Origin: Paenibacillus glycanilyticus NBRC 16618
GTDB lineage: Bacteria > Bacillota > Bacilli > Paenibacillales > Paenibacillaceae
DNA length: 64,000 nucleotides
Reading direction: 5' to 3'
Assembly: GCF_004000805.1 (NCBI RefSeq)
Contig: NZ_BILY01000002.1
Coordinates: 62,001-126,000 of the forward strand
Within the stretch, counting starts at the first letter, position 1, and each line of letters starts with the position of its first letter. Positions 9,161 through 18,325 of the stretch are shown piece after piece. Below the pieces are notes generated by a model. It saw only the letters and a program-made list of their open reading frames with translations, was not told the origin of the DNA and did no database searches. The position numbers were made by a program, and so were the translations under genes.

Positions 9161-9201
9161 CCAAAAAACAAAAAAAGCCCGTACCACATTGTGGTACGGG
9201 C
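9161..9201 (-). terminator. Terminator of the peroxiredoxin gene
   Basis: Perfect 11-bp stem GCCCGTACCAC / GTGGTACGGGC (9177-9201) with a 3-base loop, followed on the minus strand by a run of mostly T. Confidence 0.9.
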
Positions 9202-9221
9202 TTTTTCCAGCTTAGAAGAAC

Positions 9222-9770
9222 TTATTTCGCAACCAGATGTTGTTGACCTGGTTTCCAGTTCATTGGGCACAGACCGCCGGATTGCAGAGCTTGCAATACG
9301 CGGAGCGTTTCGTCAACGCTGCGGCCTACGTCGTTATGGTTAACGACTTGGTATTTCACTTCGCCTTCAGGATCGATGATGTACAGGCCGCGCAATGCAA
9401 CGCCTTCTTCTTCGATCAGGACGCCGTAGTCACGAGCAACGCTCTTAGTGATGTCGGCAGCCAGCGGGAAGTTCAACTCGCCAAGGCCATTGTCGTTAAC
9501 TGGAGTGTTGATCCAAGCACGGTGGCTGTGCTTGCTGTCAACGGAAACGCCAAGAACTTCTGTATTCAGAGCTTTGAATTGCTCGAAAGCAAGACTCAAA
9601 GCTGTAATTTCAGTTGGGCATACAAATGTGAAGTCGAGTGGGTAGAAGAACAATACCAGCCATTTACCTTTGTAATCAGCAAGGGATGCTGTTCCGAAAT
9701 CTTTACCGTCACCTGTTGCCGTATCCATTTTGAAATCTGGAGCCGGACGGCCAACCAAACGCTCTGCCAT
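9222..9770 (-). CDS. Typical 2-Cys peroxiredoxin (AhpC/Prx family)
   Basis: Thiol peroxidase reducing hydrogen peroxide and organic peroxides in the cytosol. The ATG at 9770 ([13 protein letters not shown]) follows AAGGAGG; ten extra upstream codons in the open frame run through that site. The peroxidatic Cys is in DFTFVCPTE (about residue 47) and the resolving Cys in [11 protein letters not shown] near residue 167, so this is a 2-Cys enzyme. At 182 residues it has the usual length. No ahpF-type reductase gene adjoins; thioredoxin would be the likely donor. A sigma-A promoter and a perfect PerR box lie upstream, so peroxide induction through PerR is very likely. Confidence 0.95.
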   Translation of the reverse strand: MAERLVGRPAPDFKMDTATGDGKDFGTASLADYKGKWLVLFFYPLDFTFVCPTEITALSLAFEQFKALNTEVLGVSVDSKHSHRAWINTPVNDNGLGELNFPLAADITKSVARDYGVLIEEEGVALRGLYIIDPEGEVKYQVVNHNDVGRSVDETLRVLQALQSGGLCPMNWKPGQQHLVAK

Positions 9771-9844
9771 AATACAATTCCTCCTTAACCTATCCAACAA
9801 TTTTTATAGTTAATGTCACTATTAAGCCGTGACTTACTTATAGA

Positions 9845-9873
9845 ATAGTAACACTAGCCTAGAATAAAGTCAA
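9845..9873 (-). promoter_or_regulatory. Sigma-A promoter of the peroxiredoxin gene
   Basis: Minus-strand TTGACT (9868-9873), 17-base spacer, TACTAT (9845-9850). A perfect 7-4-7 inverted repeat AATATTG-GAAT-CAATATT (9872-9889) touches the -35 element. Confidence 0.85.
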
Positions 9874-9892
9874 TATTGGAATCAATATTTAT

Positions 9893-9907
9893 TTATAATT
9901 ATTATAA
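9893..9907. promoter_or_regulatory. PerR box upstream of the peroxiredoxin gene
   Basis: TTATAATTATTATAA, a 15/15 match to the Bacillus PerR box (TTATAATnATTATAA). It lies about 20 bases upstream of the -35 element, between prx and the leuB stop. Confidence 0.85.
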
Positions 9908-9919
9908 ATAAGGAATTGC

Positions 9920-10999
9920 TTATTTTTTCATTGCAGCAACGATCAGATCGCCCATTGCTGTTGTACCGATTGCGGAGCTCTTGTCCACGGCAATGTCGCC
10001 CGTACGGTGACCGGCGTCAAGAACGTTTTTAACCGCATCTTCAATGACTTGAGCTGCTTCATGATAGCCAAATGTCAGGCGGAACATAAGCGCAACGGAA
10101 AGAATCGTCGCAATCGGGTTCGAGATGCCTTGACCGGCAATGTCAGGAGCGGAGCCGTGTACCGGCTCGTACAGGCCAAAGCTGCCTTCGCCAAGGGAAG
10201 CGGAGGAGAGCATGCCGATCGAACCTGTCAGCATAGCAGCTTCGTCGCTCAAGATGTCGCCGAACATGTTTTCCGTTACGATAACGTCGAAGCTGGACGG
10301 ACGGCGGAGCAATTGCATCGCGCAGTTGTCTACGAGAACATGCTCGAGTTCAACTTCCGGATATTCGGGAGCAATCCGGTTAACCACTTCGCGCCACAGA
10401 CGGGAAGTTTCCAGAACGTTTGCTTTGTCTACGGAAGCTAGACGCTTGCTGCGTGTCATTGCGATGTCAAAGGCTTGGCGAACGATACGCTCAACTTCTT
10501 GCACATTGTATACGCAAGTATCCACGGCTTCTTCGCCGTTTGCGCCTTCGCGGCGGAATTTCTCGCCGAAGTAGATGCCGCCAGTCAGCTCGCGGACTAC
10601 GATCAGGTCAGTGCCTTCGAGAACTTCAGGCTTCAGCGTCGATGCTTCTTTCAGACAGTCGAATACGTTAGCTGGACGGATGTTCGAGAACAAGCCCAGT
10701 GCTTTACGGATGCCGAGCAGACCTGTTTCCGGACGAAGCTCTTTCGAGTTGTTGTCCCATTTCGGACCGCCAACAGCGCCGAGCAATACAGCGTCAGCCT
10801 TTTTGCAAATATCAAGCGTTTCTTGAGGCAGCGGAGTGCCTTTCTCGTCGATTGCGATACCGCCGAACAGACCATGCTCGAATTCGAATTGGTAACCGAA
10901 AAGTTCTTCGGTTTTTTTCATAACTTTAAGCGCCTCGCCAACTACCTCTGGGCCGATACCGTCGCCGGCGATGACAGCGATTTTTTTTACTTCTGACAT
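9920..10999 (-). CDS. leuB: 3-isopropylmalate dehydrogenase
   Basis: Oxidises and decarboxylates 3-isopropylmalate to 2-ketoisocaproate with NAD+, the third step of leucine synthesis. Visible signatures: KIAVIAGDGIGPEV at the N-terminus, LLGAVGGPKWD, VVRELTGGIYFGEK (substrate Arg and Tyr), and the NAD/metal region NMFGDILSDEAAML with GSAPDIAGQGISNP. The 359 residues are standard. The ATG at 10999 follows GAGGAGTG. The gene lies after yjbQ with a 136-base gap. That gap contains a weak promoter candidate, so leuB may be transcribed separately from the ilv operon. leuC and leuD are not adjacent, unlike the B. subtilis order. Confidence 0.97.
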   Translation of the reverse strand: MSEVKKIAVIAGDGIGPEVVGEALKVMKKTEELFGYQFEFEHGLFGGIAIDEKGTPLPQETLDICKKADAVLLGAVGGPKWDNNSKELRPETGLLGIRKALGLFSNIRPANVFDCLKEASTLKPEVLEGTDLIVVRELTGGIYFGEKFRREGANGEEAVDTCVYNVQEVERIVRQAFDIAMTRSKRLASVDKANVLETSRLWREVVNRIAPEYPEVELEHVLVDNCAMQLLRRPSSFDVIVTENMFGDILSDEAAMLTGSIGMLSSASLGEGSFGLYEPVHGSAPDIAGQGISNPIATILSVALMFRLTFGYHEAAQVIEDAVKNVLDAGHRTGDIAVDKSSAIGTTAMGDLIVAAMKK

Positions 11000-11135
11000 A
11001 ATTAAACACTCCTCGTATTCGCTCTATTAAGCTATTCTCATACTGTTATCATTTGTACCACATTTCTAGCATGAAAACCAAGATATAAAATCTATCATCT
11101 TTATAGGTGCTGCTTATAAAGGCAGTTAACCTGCT

Positions 11136-11534
11136 TTACCCTTCAATAAGTTTGAGATGAAAATGGCGGGTTCGCGGCCCGTCAAACTCGCAGAAATAAA
11201 TGCCCTGCCACGTGCCAAGCACCAGTTTGCCGCCGTTAATGATAACCGTCTGGCTTGTCCCGGTCGTCAGCGCCTTCAGATGGGAGGCCGTATTCCCTTC
11301 CGCATGGCGGTATTTCGGGTGCTCCCAGGGATATACCTCGTTCAGCCTCATCAGGATATCATGCTTCACATCCGGATCGGCATTCTCCTGAATCGTAATC
11401 CCGGCCGTCGTATGCGGACAATACACAATAGCAAGTCCATTCTGGATACCTTCGCGGGCAACAATAGAGGCCACCTTGCGCGTAATGTCGATCATTTCGT
11501 CTCTTCTTGATGTCTGCAGCGTCTCGGTAATCAT
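11136..11534 (-). CDS. YjbQ/UPF0047 family protein
   Basis: Small cytosolic protein of 132 residues in the UPF0047 (secondary thiamine-phosphate synthase) family. Signatures: [24 protein letters not shown], with conserved His and Glu, and [15 protein letters not shown]. coli YjbQ shows weak thiamine-phosphate synthase activity in vitro; the true role is uncertain. The ATG at 11534 follows AAAGGAGCGG. It sits between leuA, which has its own terminator, and leuB, an odd position with no obvious pathway link. Confidence 0.9.
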   Translation of the reverse strand: MITETLQTSRRDEMIDITRKVASIVAREGIQNGLAIVYCPHTTAGITIQENADPDVKHDILMRLNEVYPWEHPKYRHAEGNTASHLKALTTGTSQTVIINGGKLVLGTWQGIYFCEFDGPRTRHFHLKLIEG

Positions 11535-11554
11535 TTATTCCGCTCCTTTCATCG

Positions 11555-11604
11555 CAAAAGCCAAACGGAGAAAGTCTGAATAGACCTTTTCGGTTTGGCT
11601 TTTG
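11555..11604 (-). terminator. Terminator after leuA
   Basis: Perfect 12-bp arms CAAAAGCCAAAC (11555-11566) and GTTTGGCTTTTG (11593-11604) around an inner GAAAG..CTTTT pairing. It lies 17 bases after the leuA stop and would end the ilvBNC-leuA transcript. Confidence 0.8.
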
Positions 11605-11620
11605 TCGGTACTATGGCTTC

Positions 11621-13165
11621 TTAGATCAAGCTCATCTTGTCGCGGCGTCCCGGGGACTTGCGCTTCTCGATAAGTCGGTTAAGAGCGTCGATATAAGCGC
11701 GTGCGCTTGCTTCAAGGATGTCCGTGCTGAGACCGCGGCCTTGGGCGGAAATATCGTCCTGCTTCAGCACCACGTGCACCTCGCCTTGCGCATCCTTGCC
11801 TTGCGATACGGACTTGATGGAGTAATCCTCAAGCTCAACCGCTTCAGCCGTTACTTTATCAATCGCGTTGTAGATCGCGTCTACGGAGCCGTTGCCGATA
11901 GCGACTTCTTCGCGAGTCTCGCTCTCCGCTGTACGGATGCGAACCGAAGCGCTAGGCGTCGATTGGTTGCCGTAGCTGACTTGAATCGCTTCAAGCGTAT
12001 AAACCTCCGGCGTATCGACCAGCTTCTCTTCCAAGAAGGCACGAATATCTTCATCCGTAACATGCTTCTTGCGGTCAGCCAAATCCTTGAACTTCGCGAA
12101 AGCAACGTTAACCGCTTCTTCGTCCAGCTCGTAGCCGAGGTCGATCAGCTTCTCGCGGAACGCATGGCGTCCGGAGTGCTTGCCAAGAACAAGCTTCGAA
12201 TCACGAAGACCGATCGTTTCCGGGGAAATAATCTCGTAAGTCGTTTTCTCCTTCAGCATGCCGTCCTGGTGAATGCCGGACTCGTGAGCAAACGCGTTGG
12301 CGCCAACAATCGCTTTGTTGCCAGGGATGACCATACCGGTCAGCTTGCTGACAAGGCGGCTTGTTCTCGCGATTTCCTGCAGGTTCAGACCCGTTTTTGC
12401 GCCAAAATAATCGAAACGCGTCTCGAGCGCCAGAGCCACTTCCTCAAGTGCCGTGTTACCCGCACGTTCGCCGATACCGTTGATCGTACCTTCGATCTGG
12501 TCGGCACCGTTCAGGATAGCCGCAAGAGCGTTAGCCGTTGCCATGCCGAGATCGTCATGACAGTGAGCGCTGAGCTGGATTTTTTCGATGTTTGGCACAT
12601 TTTCCTTCACCGTCTTGAAGATATTGCCGTATTCAAGCGGATTCAAATAACCAACCGTATCCGGAAGATTCACGACGGAAGCTCCCGCGCGAATCGCCAT
12701 ATCCGTCATTTGGCACACGAAATCCAATTCGGTACGTCCTGCATCCTCAAGCGAGAATTCGATTTTGCTGAAATACTTCTTCGCGTAAGTGATCGCACGT
12801 TCAGCCGTTTCCAGCACCTGCTCCTTCTCCATCCGAAGCTTATGCTTGCGGTGGATTGGGCTTGTTGCAAGGAAAACGTGAATGGATGGATCCTGCGCGC
12901 CTTTCAGCGCTTCACGTACCGCGTCGATATCCTGTTCGCGGGAGCGTGACAAGCCAATAATCGTAGCATTCTTAACTGCGCTCGCAACCGCGTTTACCGC
13001 CGCGAGGTCTCCAGGGGAAGCCGCAGGGAAGCCTGCTTCAATCCGGTCAACGCCAAGCTTCTCAAGCTGAAGCGCGATCTCAACCTTTTCCTTCGTGTTC
13101 AGGTTAACACCGGGAGATTGCTCTCCATCGCGAAGCGTCGTGTCAAAAATATAAATTTTTCGCAT
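11621..13165 (-). CDS. leuA: 2-isopropylmalate synthase
   Basis: Condenses acetyl-CoA with 2-ketoisovalerate, the committed step of leucine synthesis. The N-terminal TIM barrel has [17 protein letters not shown] (metal Asp and catalytic Arg), [20 protein letters not shown] (metal His pair) and the [11 protein letters not shown] region. The C-terminal regulatory domain (about residues 380-500, with ASVRI and HVVLKQDD) is the leucine-binding feedback domain. It has 514 residues, normal for LeuA type 1. The ATG at 13165 follows GGAGGTG. It is the fourth gene of the T-box operon, separated from ilvC by a 123-base gap with a nested stem-loop. Confidence 0.97.
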   Translation of the reverse strand: MRKIYIFDTTLRDGEQSPGVNLNTKEKVEIALQLEKLGVDRIEAGFPAASPGDLAAVNAVASAVKNATIIGLSRSREQDIDAVREALKGAQDPSIHVFLATSPIHRKHKLRMEKEQVLETAERAITYAKKYFSKIEFSLEDAGRTELDFVCQMTDMAIRAGASVVNLPDTVGYLNPLEYGNIFKTVKENVPNIEKIQLSAHCHDDLGMATANALAAILNGADQIEGTINGIGERAGNTALEEVALALETRFDYFGAKTGLNLQEIARTSRLVSKLTGMVIPGNKAIVGANAFAHESGIHQDGMLKEKTTYEIISPETIGLRDSKLVLGKHSGRHAFREKLIDLGYELDEEAVNVAFAKFKDLADRKKHVTDEDIRAFLEEKLVDTPEVYTLEAIQVSYGNQSTPSASVRIRTAESETREEVAIGNGSVDAIYNAIDKVTAEAVELEDYSIKSVSQGKDAQGEVHVVLKQDDISAQGRGLSTDILEASARAYIDALNRLIEKRKSPGRRDKMSLI

Positions 13166-13194
13166 TTGTGCCTTACACCTCCGGGAACAGAATC

Positions 13195-13263
13195 ATCCCG
13201 GCCGCACAGAGCGCGTGACAGGCAGGTTGACCCTAACCTACGCGCACTCCGGCGAACCGGGAT
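13195..13263 (-). promoter_or_regulatory. Intercistronic nested stem-loop between ilvC and leuA
   Basis: Three nested inverted repeats: ATCCCGG/CCGGGAT (13195-13201 with 13257-13263), GCGCGT/ACGCGC (13211-13216 with 13240-13245) and AGGTT/AACCT (13224-13228 with 13235-13239). There is no T run, so it is not an ordinary terminator. An mRNA-processing or stabilising element is likely, by analogy with the processed ilv-leu mRNA of B. subtilis. Confidence 0.6.
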
Positions 13264-13288
13264 AATTTATCTGCGGGTTATGATTTTA

Positions 13289-14386
<1,098 letters not shown>

Positions 14387-14409
14387 TCATTTTTTTGTAA
14401 AACCTGCTA

Positions 14410-14895
14410 TTAACGCACGTTACCGCGGTTAAGCGCTGTTACGCCAGTACGGGAAAGCTCGCGGATGCCATAAGGCTTCAGCAGCTCTACCATGGCATCG
14501 ATTTTTTCGGTATCGCCAATAACTTGTACGATAAGCGAATGAGTGCCGATATCCACTACCGCTGCGCGGAAAGTGTCTACTACGCCCAGAATTTCGGGAC
14601 GGGCCGAAGGCTCCGCGCTTACTTTGATAAGCGCAAGCTCGCGGGAAACCATCGGATTGGAGCTCAAATCGATAACTTTGATGACATCAATCAGCTTGTA
14701 CAGCTGTTTTGTGATTTGCTCGAGCGTATGGTCATCGCCTGTTGTGACGATAACCATACGGGACAAGCCCTGCTCTTCGCTTGCGCCTACGGTAATGCTC
14801 TCAATATTGAAGCCGCGGCGTCCGAACAAGCCGGATACGCGCTGCAGAACGCCGGGCTGATCGTTGACAATAACTGCGATCGTGTGCTTTTTCAT
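14410..14895 (-). CDS. ilvN: Acetolactate synthase small (regulatory) subunit
   Basis: Regulatory partner of IlvB, giving valine feedback control. An N-terminal ACT domain begins HTIAVIVNDQPGVLQRVSGLFGRRGFNIESITVG, and a second ACT-like half follows (about residues 80-160). It has 161 residues, standard for the family. Its ATG overlaps the ilvB stop as ATGA, so the two subunits are translationally coupled. Also called ilvH in Bacillus. The TAA stop is followed by the strong hairpin before ilvC. Confidence 0.96.
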   Translation of the reverse strand: MKKHTIAVIVNDQPGVLQRVSGLFGRRGFNIESITVGASEEQGLSRMVIVTTGDDHTLEQITKQLYKLIDVIKVIDLSSNPMVSRELALIKVSAEPSARPEILGVVDTFRAAVVDIGTHSLIVQVIGDTEKIDAMVELLKPYGIRELSRTGVTALNRGNVR

Positions 14896-16637
14896 TCTGC
14901 ATCCCCCATGATCATCTGATCGATCGTGCTACCCTGCGCTACCATCGGGTATACATTCTCGTCTCTGCGAACAACAAACTCGACAACTGCAGGGCCCGGA
15001 TGGCGAAGCGCCTCTTCCCATACAGCTTTCGCCTCTTCCTTGTTCGAAGCGCGGAAGCCTTTCACGCCGTAAGCTTCTGCCAGCTTAACGAAGTCGGGGC
15101 TGCCTGCCAGATCGATATGGCTGAAACGGTTCTCGTGGATCAGCTCCTGCCATTGACGAACCATGCCCAGCACCTGGTTGTTCAGGATAACAACCTTAAC
15201 CGGAATGTTGTTGATGGCACAAATCGCAAGCTCTTGCGCGCACATTTGCATGCCGCCGTCACCGTTGATCGATACAACGGTACGATCCGGATTCGCCATT
15301 TGGGCGCCAATCGCGGACGGGAAGCCGAAGCCCATTGTGCCGAGACCGCCGGAGGTTACCCACGAGCGTGGTTTGTTGAATTTATAGTATTGCGCAGCCC
15401 ACATCTGATGCTGGCCTACGTCCGTTGTTACGATAGCGTCGCCGCCCGTTGTTTCGTGGATCAGCTCCACAACCCATTGCGGCTTCAGTTCAACATCCGA
15501 ATCCTTGTAGCTGAACGGATATTGCGCTTTCGATTCTTGAATCTGCTGGCGCCAAGCATCTGCCTTGTCCGCCCGTTTCGCAAGCTGGTTAACCTGCTGC
15601 AGAACCGTTTTTACGTCGCCTACGATTGGAATATCGGTCGGAACGTTCTTGCCGATCTCCGCCGGATCGATATCGATGTGAACGATTTTCGCGAGTGGCG
15701 CGAAGCCCGCGAGCTTGCCCGTTACGCGGTCATCGAAGCGAGCCCCGATATTAATGAGGAGATCCGCAGCTTGAATCGATTTGTTCGCCGTGTACGTACC
15801 ATGCATACCCGGCATGCCGAGCCACAGATCATTGCCGCTTGGGAAGCCCCCGAGACCAAGCAAAGTTGTCGTGATCGGAATATCGGTTTTCGTTACGAAC
15901 TCCAGCAGCTCTTCATGCGCTCCGGAGTACACTACGCCGCCGCCTGCAAGAATGAGCGGACGCTCGGACGCTTCGATCGCTTTGATCAATTTGTCGACTT
16001 GCAGCTTGTTAGGCGAGATCGTTGGGTTATAACCGCGGATGTTCACTTCCGTTACCGGTTTGAACAACGTTTTTGCCGCCGATACATCCTTCGGAATATC
16101 GATCAGTACCGGACCTTTACGGCCAGTGTTCGCGATATGGAAGGCTTCATGGATGATGCGCGGAAGATCCTCAACGTCGCGGACCATGTAGCTGTGCTTC
16201 GTGATTGGCATTGTAATGCCCGTAATGTCCGCTTCTTGGAATGCGTCCGTGCCGATCAGGGACGAAATAACATTACCCGTAATGACAACGAGCGGTACAG
16301 AGTCCATATAGGCTGTCGCAATCCCCGTTACGAGGTTGGTTGCGCCCGGACCGGATGTTGCGATACATACGCCGACATTGCCGCTTGCGCGCGCATAACC
16401 GTCCGCTGCGTGAATCGCGCCTTGTTCATGTCTTGTGAGAACGTGGTTGAAATCGGAGAACCCGTGCATCGCATCGTAAATGTACAATACGGCGCCGCCC
16501 GGATAACCAAACACGCAATCGACGCCTTCCAGCACCAAACTGCGGAGTAATATTTCAGAACCGGAAATTACTTCAGGCTTTCTCATCCGTTCCATAACTT
16601 CTTCTTTTGACTTCAGCGTTGCACTTTGCGTGACCAT
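14892..16637 (-). CDS. ilvB: Acetolactate synthase large (catalytic) subunit
   Basis: Thiamine-diphosphate enzyme condensing two pyruvates, or pyruvate with 2-ketobutyrate; first common step of branched-chain amino acid synthesis. Signatures: GVDCVFGYPGGAVLYIYDA, LTRHEQGAIHAADGYARASG (catalytic Glu), and the ThDP/Mg motif SINGDGGMQMCAQELAICAINN. It has 581 residues. The ATG at 16637 follows GAGAGGAGG. It is the first gene of the operon behind a T-box leader, so expression should rise when leucyl-tRNA is uncharged. Confidence 0.97.
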   Translation of the reverse strand: MVTQSATLKSKEEVMERMRKPEVISGSEILLRSLVLEGVDCVFGYPGGAVLYIYDAMHGFSDFNHVLTRHEQGAIHAADGYARASGNVGVCIATSGPGATNLVTGIATAYMDSVPLVVITGNVISSLIGTDAFQEADITGITMPITKHSYMVRDVEDLPRIIHEAFHIANTGRKGPVLIDIPKDVSAAKTLFKPVTEVNIRGYNPTISPNKLQVDKLIKAIEASERPLILAGGGVVYSGAHEELLEFVTKTDIPITTTLLGLGGFPSGNDLWLGMPGMHGTYTANKSIQAADLLINIGARFDDRVTGKLAGFAPLAKIVHIDIDPAEIGKNVPTDIPIVGDVKTVLQQVNQLAKRADKADAWRQQIQESKAQYPFSYKDSDVELKPQWVVELIHETTGGDAIVTTDVGQHQMWAAQYYKFNKPRSWVTSGGLGTMGFGFPSAIGAQMANPDRTVVSINGDGGMQMCAQELAICAINNIPVKVVILNNQVLGMVRQWQELIHENRFSHIDLAGSPDFVKLAEAYGVKGFRASNKEEAKAVWEEALRHPGPAVVEFVVRRDENVYPMVAQGSTIDQMIMGDAE

Positions 16638-16662
16638 TAGTCATCCTCCTCTCGAAAACAAC

Positions 16663-17010
16663 AAAAAAACCTTTCGTTCCTCCAGCTTCATATAGCGAAG
16701 CCTGAGGGACGAAAGGTTATATCTTCCGTGGTACCACCCAAATTCGTTATACATCTTGCGATGTACAACCTCCATAGGTAATGAACGTGTGCGCACAAAA
16801 CGCCCATACCTTTGACACAATAACGCGTGTCTTGCGATTTTCCCTAATAGCCAACATTGACAGTGTTGCTTTTCAGGAAAACAGCTCCGAGGTGAGCTCG
16901 TAGAAAAGGGTTTTTGGCGATGGTTGCAGCTGATCCATCCGCTCTCTGAGCAAAAGAGCCCTTAACACTTCGTCCTCATCATTGCCGATAACATATGCTT
17001 GGATAAGATT
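16663..17010 (-). promoter_or_regulatory. T-box leader, probably leucine (CUC specifier)
   Basis: Untranslated leader of the ilv-leu operon. The T-box core GGGTGGTACCACGG is at about 16724-16739. The terminator has arms ACCTTTCGT..CCTC / GAGG.ACGAAAGGT (16669-16717) followed by seven T. Stem I shows the conserved AGAGAGC plus distal-loop region near 16940. In the specifier loop, between CCCTT and CCTC, lies GAGCTCA: a CUC leucine codon (16894-16896) followed by A, the usual layout. Uncharged leucyl-tRNA would pair with CUC and with the T-box to prevent termination. Confidence 0.93.
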
Positions 17011-17016
17011 TTCTTT

Positions 17017-17045
17017 ATTATATGCCTTGCACATCTGTTCGTCAA
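17017..17045 (-). promoter_or_regulatory. Sigma-A promoter of the ilv-leu operon
   Basis: Minus-strand TTGACG (17040-17045), exactly 17 bases, then TATAAT (17017-17022), immediately before the T-box leader. A palindrome ACAATTT-GAA-AAATTGT (17059-17075) lies just upstream. Confidence 0.9.
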
Positions 17046-17155
17046 GCTAATGTGCCTAACAATTTGAAAAATTGTGTGAGGCATATTTCGCCAGCCGATC
17101 ATACAATAACATAGCCCATTTTCGGCAATTTCATTCGGTCAGGAAGGGATCGCTG

Positions 17156-17623
17156 ATGATACGAGCACGTAATCCCAAAACAGACGATAAAGAAATATTC
17201 CGTCTCATACAAGCTGAGCTTATACCGATGTCGCATACCGCGCATCCTCTGGACGCCCAGACGATACGGGATCTTCCCGTACGCTTCCGCCGGGGTGTCA
17301 CCTATGTAGCCTCAGAAGGAAAAACAAGTAAGCCTTACGGCTTTATCCGCTTCGAAATCACGGGGGAAATTCTGTATTTGGATATGCTTGTTGTCCATCC
17401 GGATCACCGTAACCGGCAATGGGGCCGTAAGCTGCTGCTGGCCGCCGAAGCTTACGGCTTAACCCAAAACTGCAGAGCGTCCAGACTTTTCGTGGACGAC
17501 ATTAATGCCAGGGCCAAAAATCTGTACACCCGCCTTGGCTATCAGGCCATCCAGTACCATCCGGAGCTCCGCTGCTATGAGATGATTAAGCCGCTTGCTT
17601 CCTCATCTTATCCTTACTATTAA
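17156..17623 (+). CDS. GNAT family N-acetyltransferase
   Basis: Acetyl-CoA-dependent acetyltransferase of unknown substrate. The acetyl-CoA signature is LYLDMLVVHPDHRNRQWGRKLL, followed by RLFVDDINARAKNLYTRLGYQ, the typical beta-5/alpha-4 end of a GNAT fold. The ATG at 17156 (MIRARNPKTDD) follows AGGAAGGGAT; a further 28 upstream codons are open but lack a ribosome site. The protein has 155 residues. Its stop codon overlaps the stop of the opposing Gly-rich gene by four bases with no terminator between, so the two transcripts must overlap. Confidence 0.88.
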   Translation: MIRARNPKTDDKEIFRLIQAELIPMSHTAHPLDAQTIRDLPVRFRRGVTYVASEGKTSKPYGFIRFEITGEILYLDMLVVHPDHRNRQWGRKLLLAAEAYGLTQNCRASRLFVDDINARAKNLYTRLGYQAIQYHPELRCYEMIKPLASSSYPYY

Positions 17624-18033
17624 AAGAATCCGCCGCCACCGTACGGGCCGCCGCCGTATCCGCTGCCATAGCCGCCGCCGTAGCCACCGCCGTATCCGCC
17701 GCCATAGCCACCGCCATAGCCGCCACCGTATCCGCCGCCGTAGCCACCGCCACCGCATCCGCCGCAGCCAGCGTTGCCGCATCCGCAACCGCCGCCGCCG
17801 CCCCAGAATCCAAGCGTACCGATCGCCAGCAGATCAAACAATACAAGCGGCAAAATCGCTTTCGTCCGAACGACTTTCCCCTTTTCTTTTTTCAGAGGTG
17901 CTAATACGAGCTTGTTGTGCCGCAGTTCCACAAGCTTGCCCGTAACGACAGATCCGTCTTTGCGAACCGCATAAATGGGTTTGCCGACCAGCTTCTTTAC
18001 TTGTGCTTTAGAAACTTTGCTCACTTTGCTCAT
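17620..18033 (-). CDS. Gly-Tyr-rich repeat protein with conserved N-terminal domain
   Basis: Protein of 137 residues and unknown function. The first 70 residues form a basic, possibly Sm/SH3-like beta domain (KLVGKPIYAVRKDGSVVTGKLVEL), then a hydrophobic stretch (AILPLVLFDLLAIGTLGFW). The last 60 residues are almost only Gly and Tyr with a few Cys: GCGCGNAGCGGCGGGG followed by about eight GGGY/GGYG units, matching a 12-base DNA repeat at 17640-17755. The ATG at 18033 follows GGGAGGG. Such tails occur in surface or coat proteins; a spore-coat or envelope role is only a guess. Confidence 0.75.
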   Translation of the reverse strand: MSKVSKVSKAQVKKLVGKPIYAVRKDGSVVTGKLVELRHNKLVLAPLKKEKGKVVRTKAILPLVLFDLLAIGTLGFWGGGGGCGCGNAGCGGCGGGGYGGGYGGGYGGGYGGGYGGGYGGGYGSGYGGGPYGGGGFF

Positions 18034-18171
18034 GAGTATCCCTCCCTTCTGTTATTCTACAGATTATTCAGGCAGCATCGCTTCTGCCTGTTTATTTGTC
18101 CTTGCTTTAGCGGATTCAAGCACAAATCTATTTCATCTATAATTCGGGAATAGATATCATCCAGGGATGAA

Positions 18172-18219
18172 GAACACCCCGATTTCGGCACTCGTGCACG
18201 TGCCGTGATCGGGGTGTTC
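18172..18219. terminator. Symmetrical hairpin upstream of the Gly-rich gene
   Basis: Twelve-base arms GAACACCCCGAT / ATCGGGGTGTTC with an inner GGCAC/GTGCC pair. There is no long T run. It lies beyond the alpha-galactosidase terminator on the minus strand and may act as a back-up terminator that insulates the Gly-rich gene. Confidence 0.55.
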
Positions 18220-18280
18220 TATTTTCCGGGAAGGAAGGTTGCGATAGAGAGGAGACAAGCTGCATCAGACAGCGGGCAGC

Positions 18281-18317
18281 AACAAAATAAAGCGGTGCAG
18301 GATATCCCCTGCACCGC
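18281..18317 (-). terminator. Terminator of the intracellular alpha-galactosidase gene
   Basis: Stem GCGGTGCAGG / CCTGCACCGC (18292-18317), followed on the minus strand by TTTATTTTGTT. Confidence 0.85.
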
Positions 18318-18325
18318 CTCTTCTA

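Noticed and set aside
9061-9270. 69-residue minus-strand frame downstream of the peroxiredoxin
   Set aside because: It begins inside the peroxiredoxin gene and runs through its terminator. A shorter version (MLVKQEFRQEEANKFEK) has no convincing ribosome site, so I left it out.
15000-16550. 516-residue open frame on the plus strand
   Set aside because: Fully antisense to ilvB, with Arg/Cys-rich composition and no ribosome site; other long plus-strand frames at 906-1769, 6276-7478, 11741-12949, 19049-19987, 20898-22049, 36425-37546 and 47492-48832 are shadows in the same way.
17595-17945. 116-residue Arg/His-rich plus-strand frame
   Set aside because: Antisense reading of the Gly-Tyr repeat DNA.
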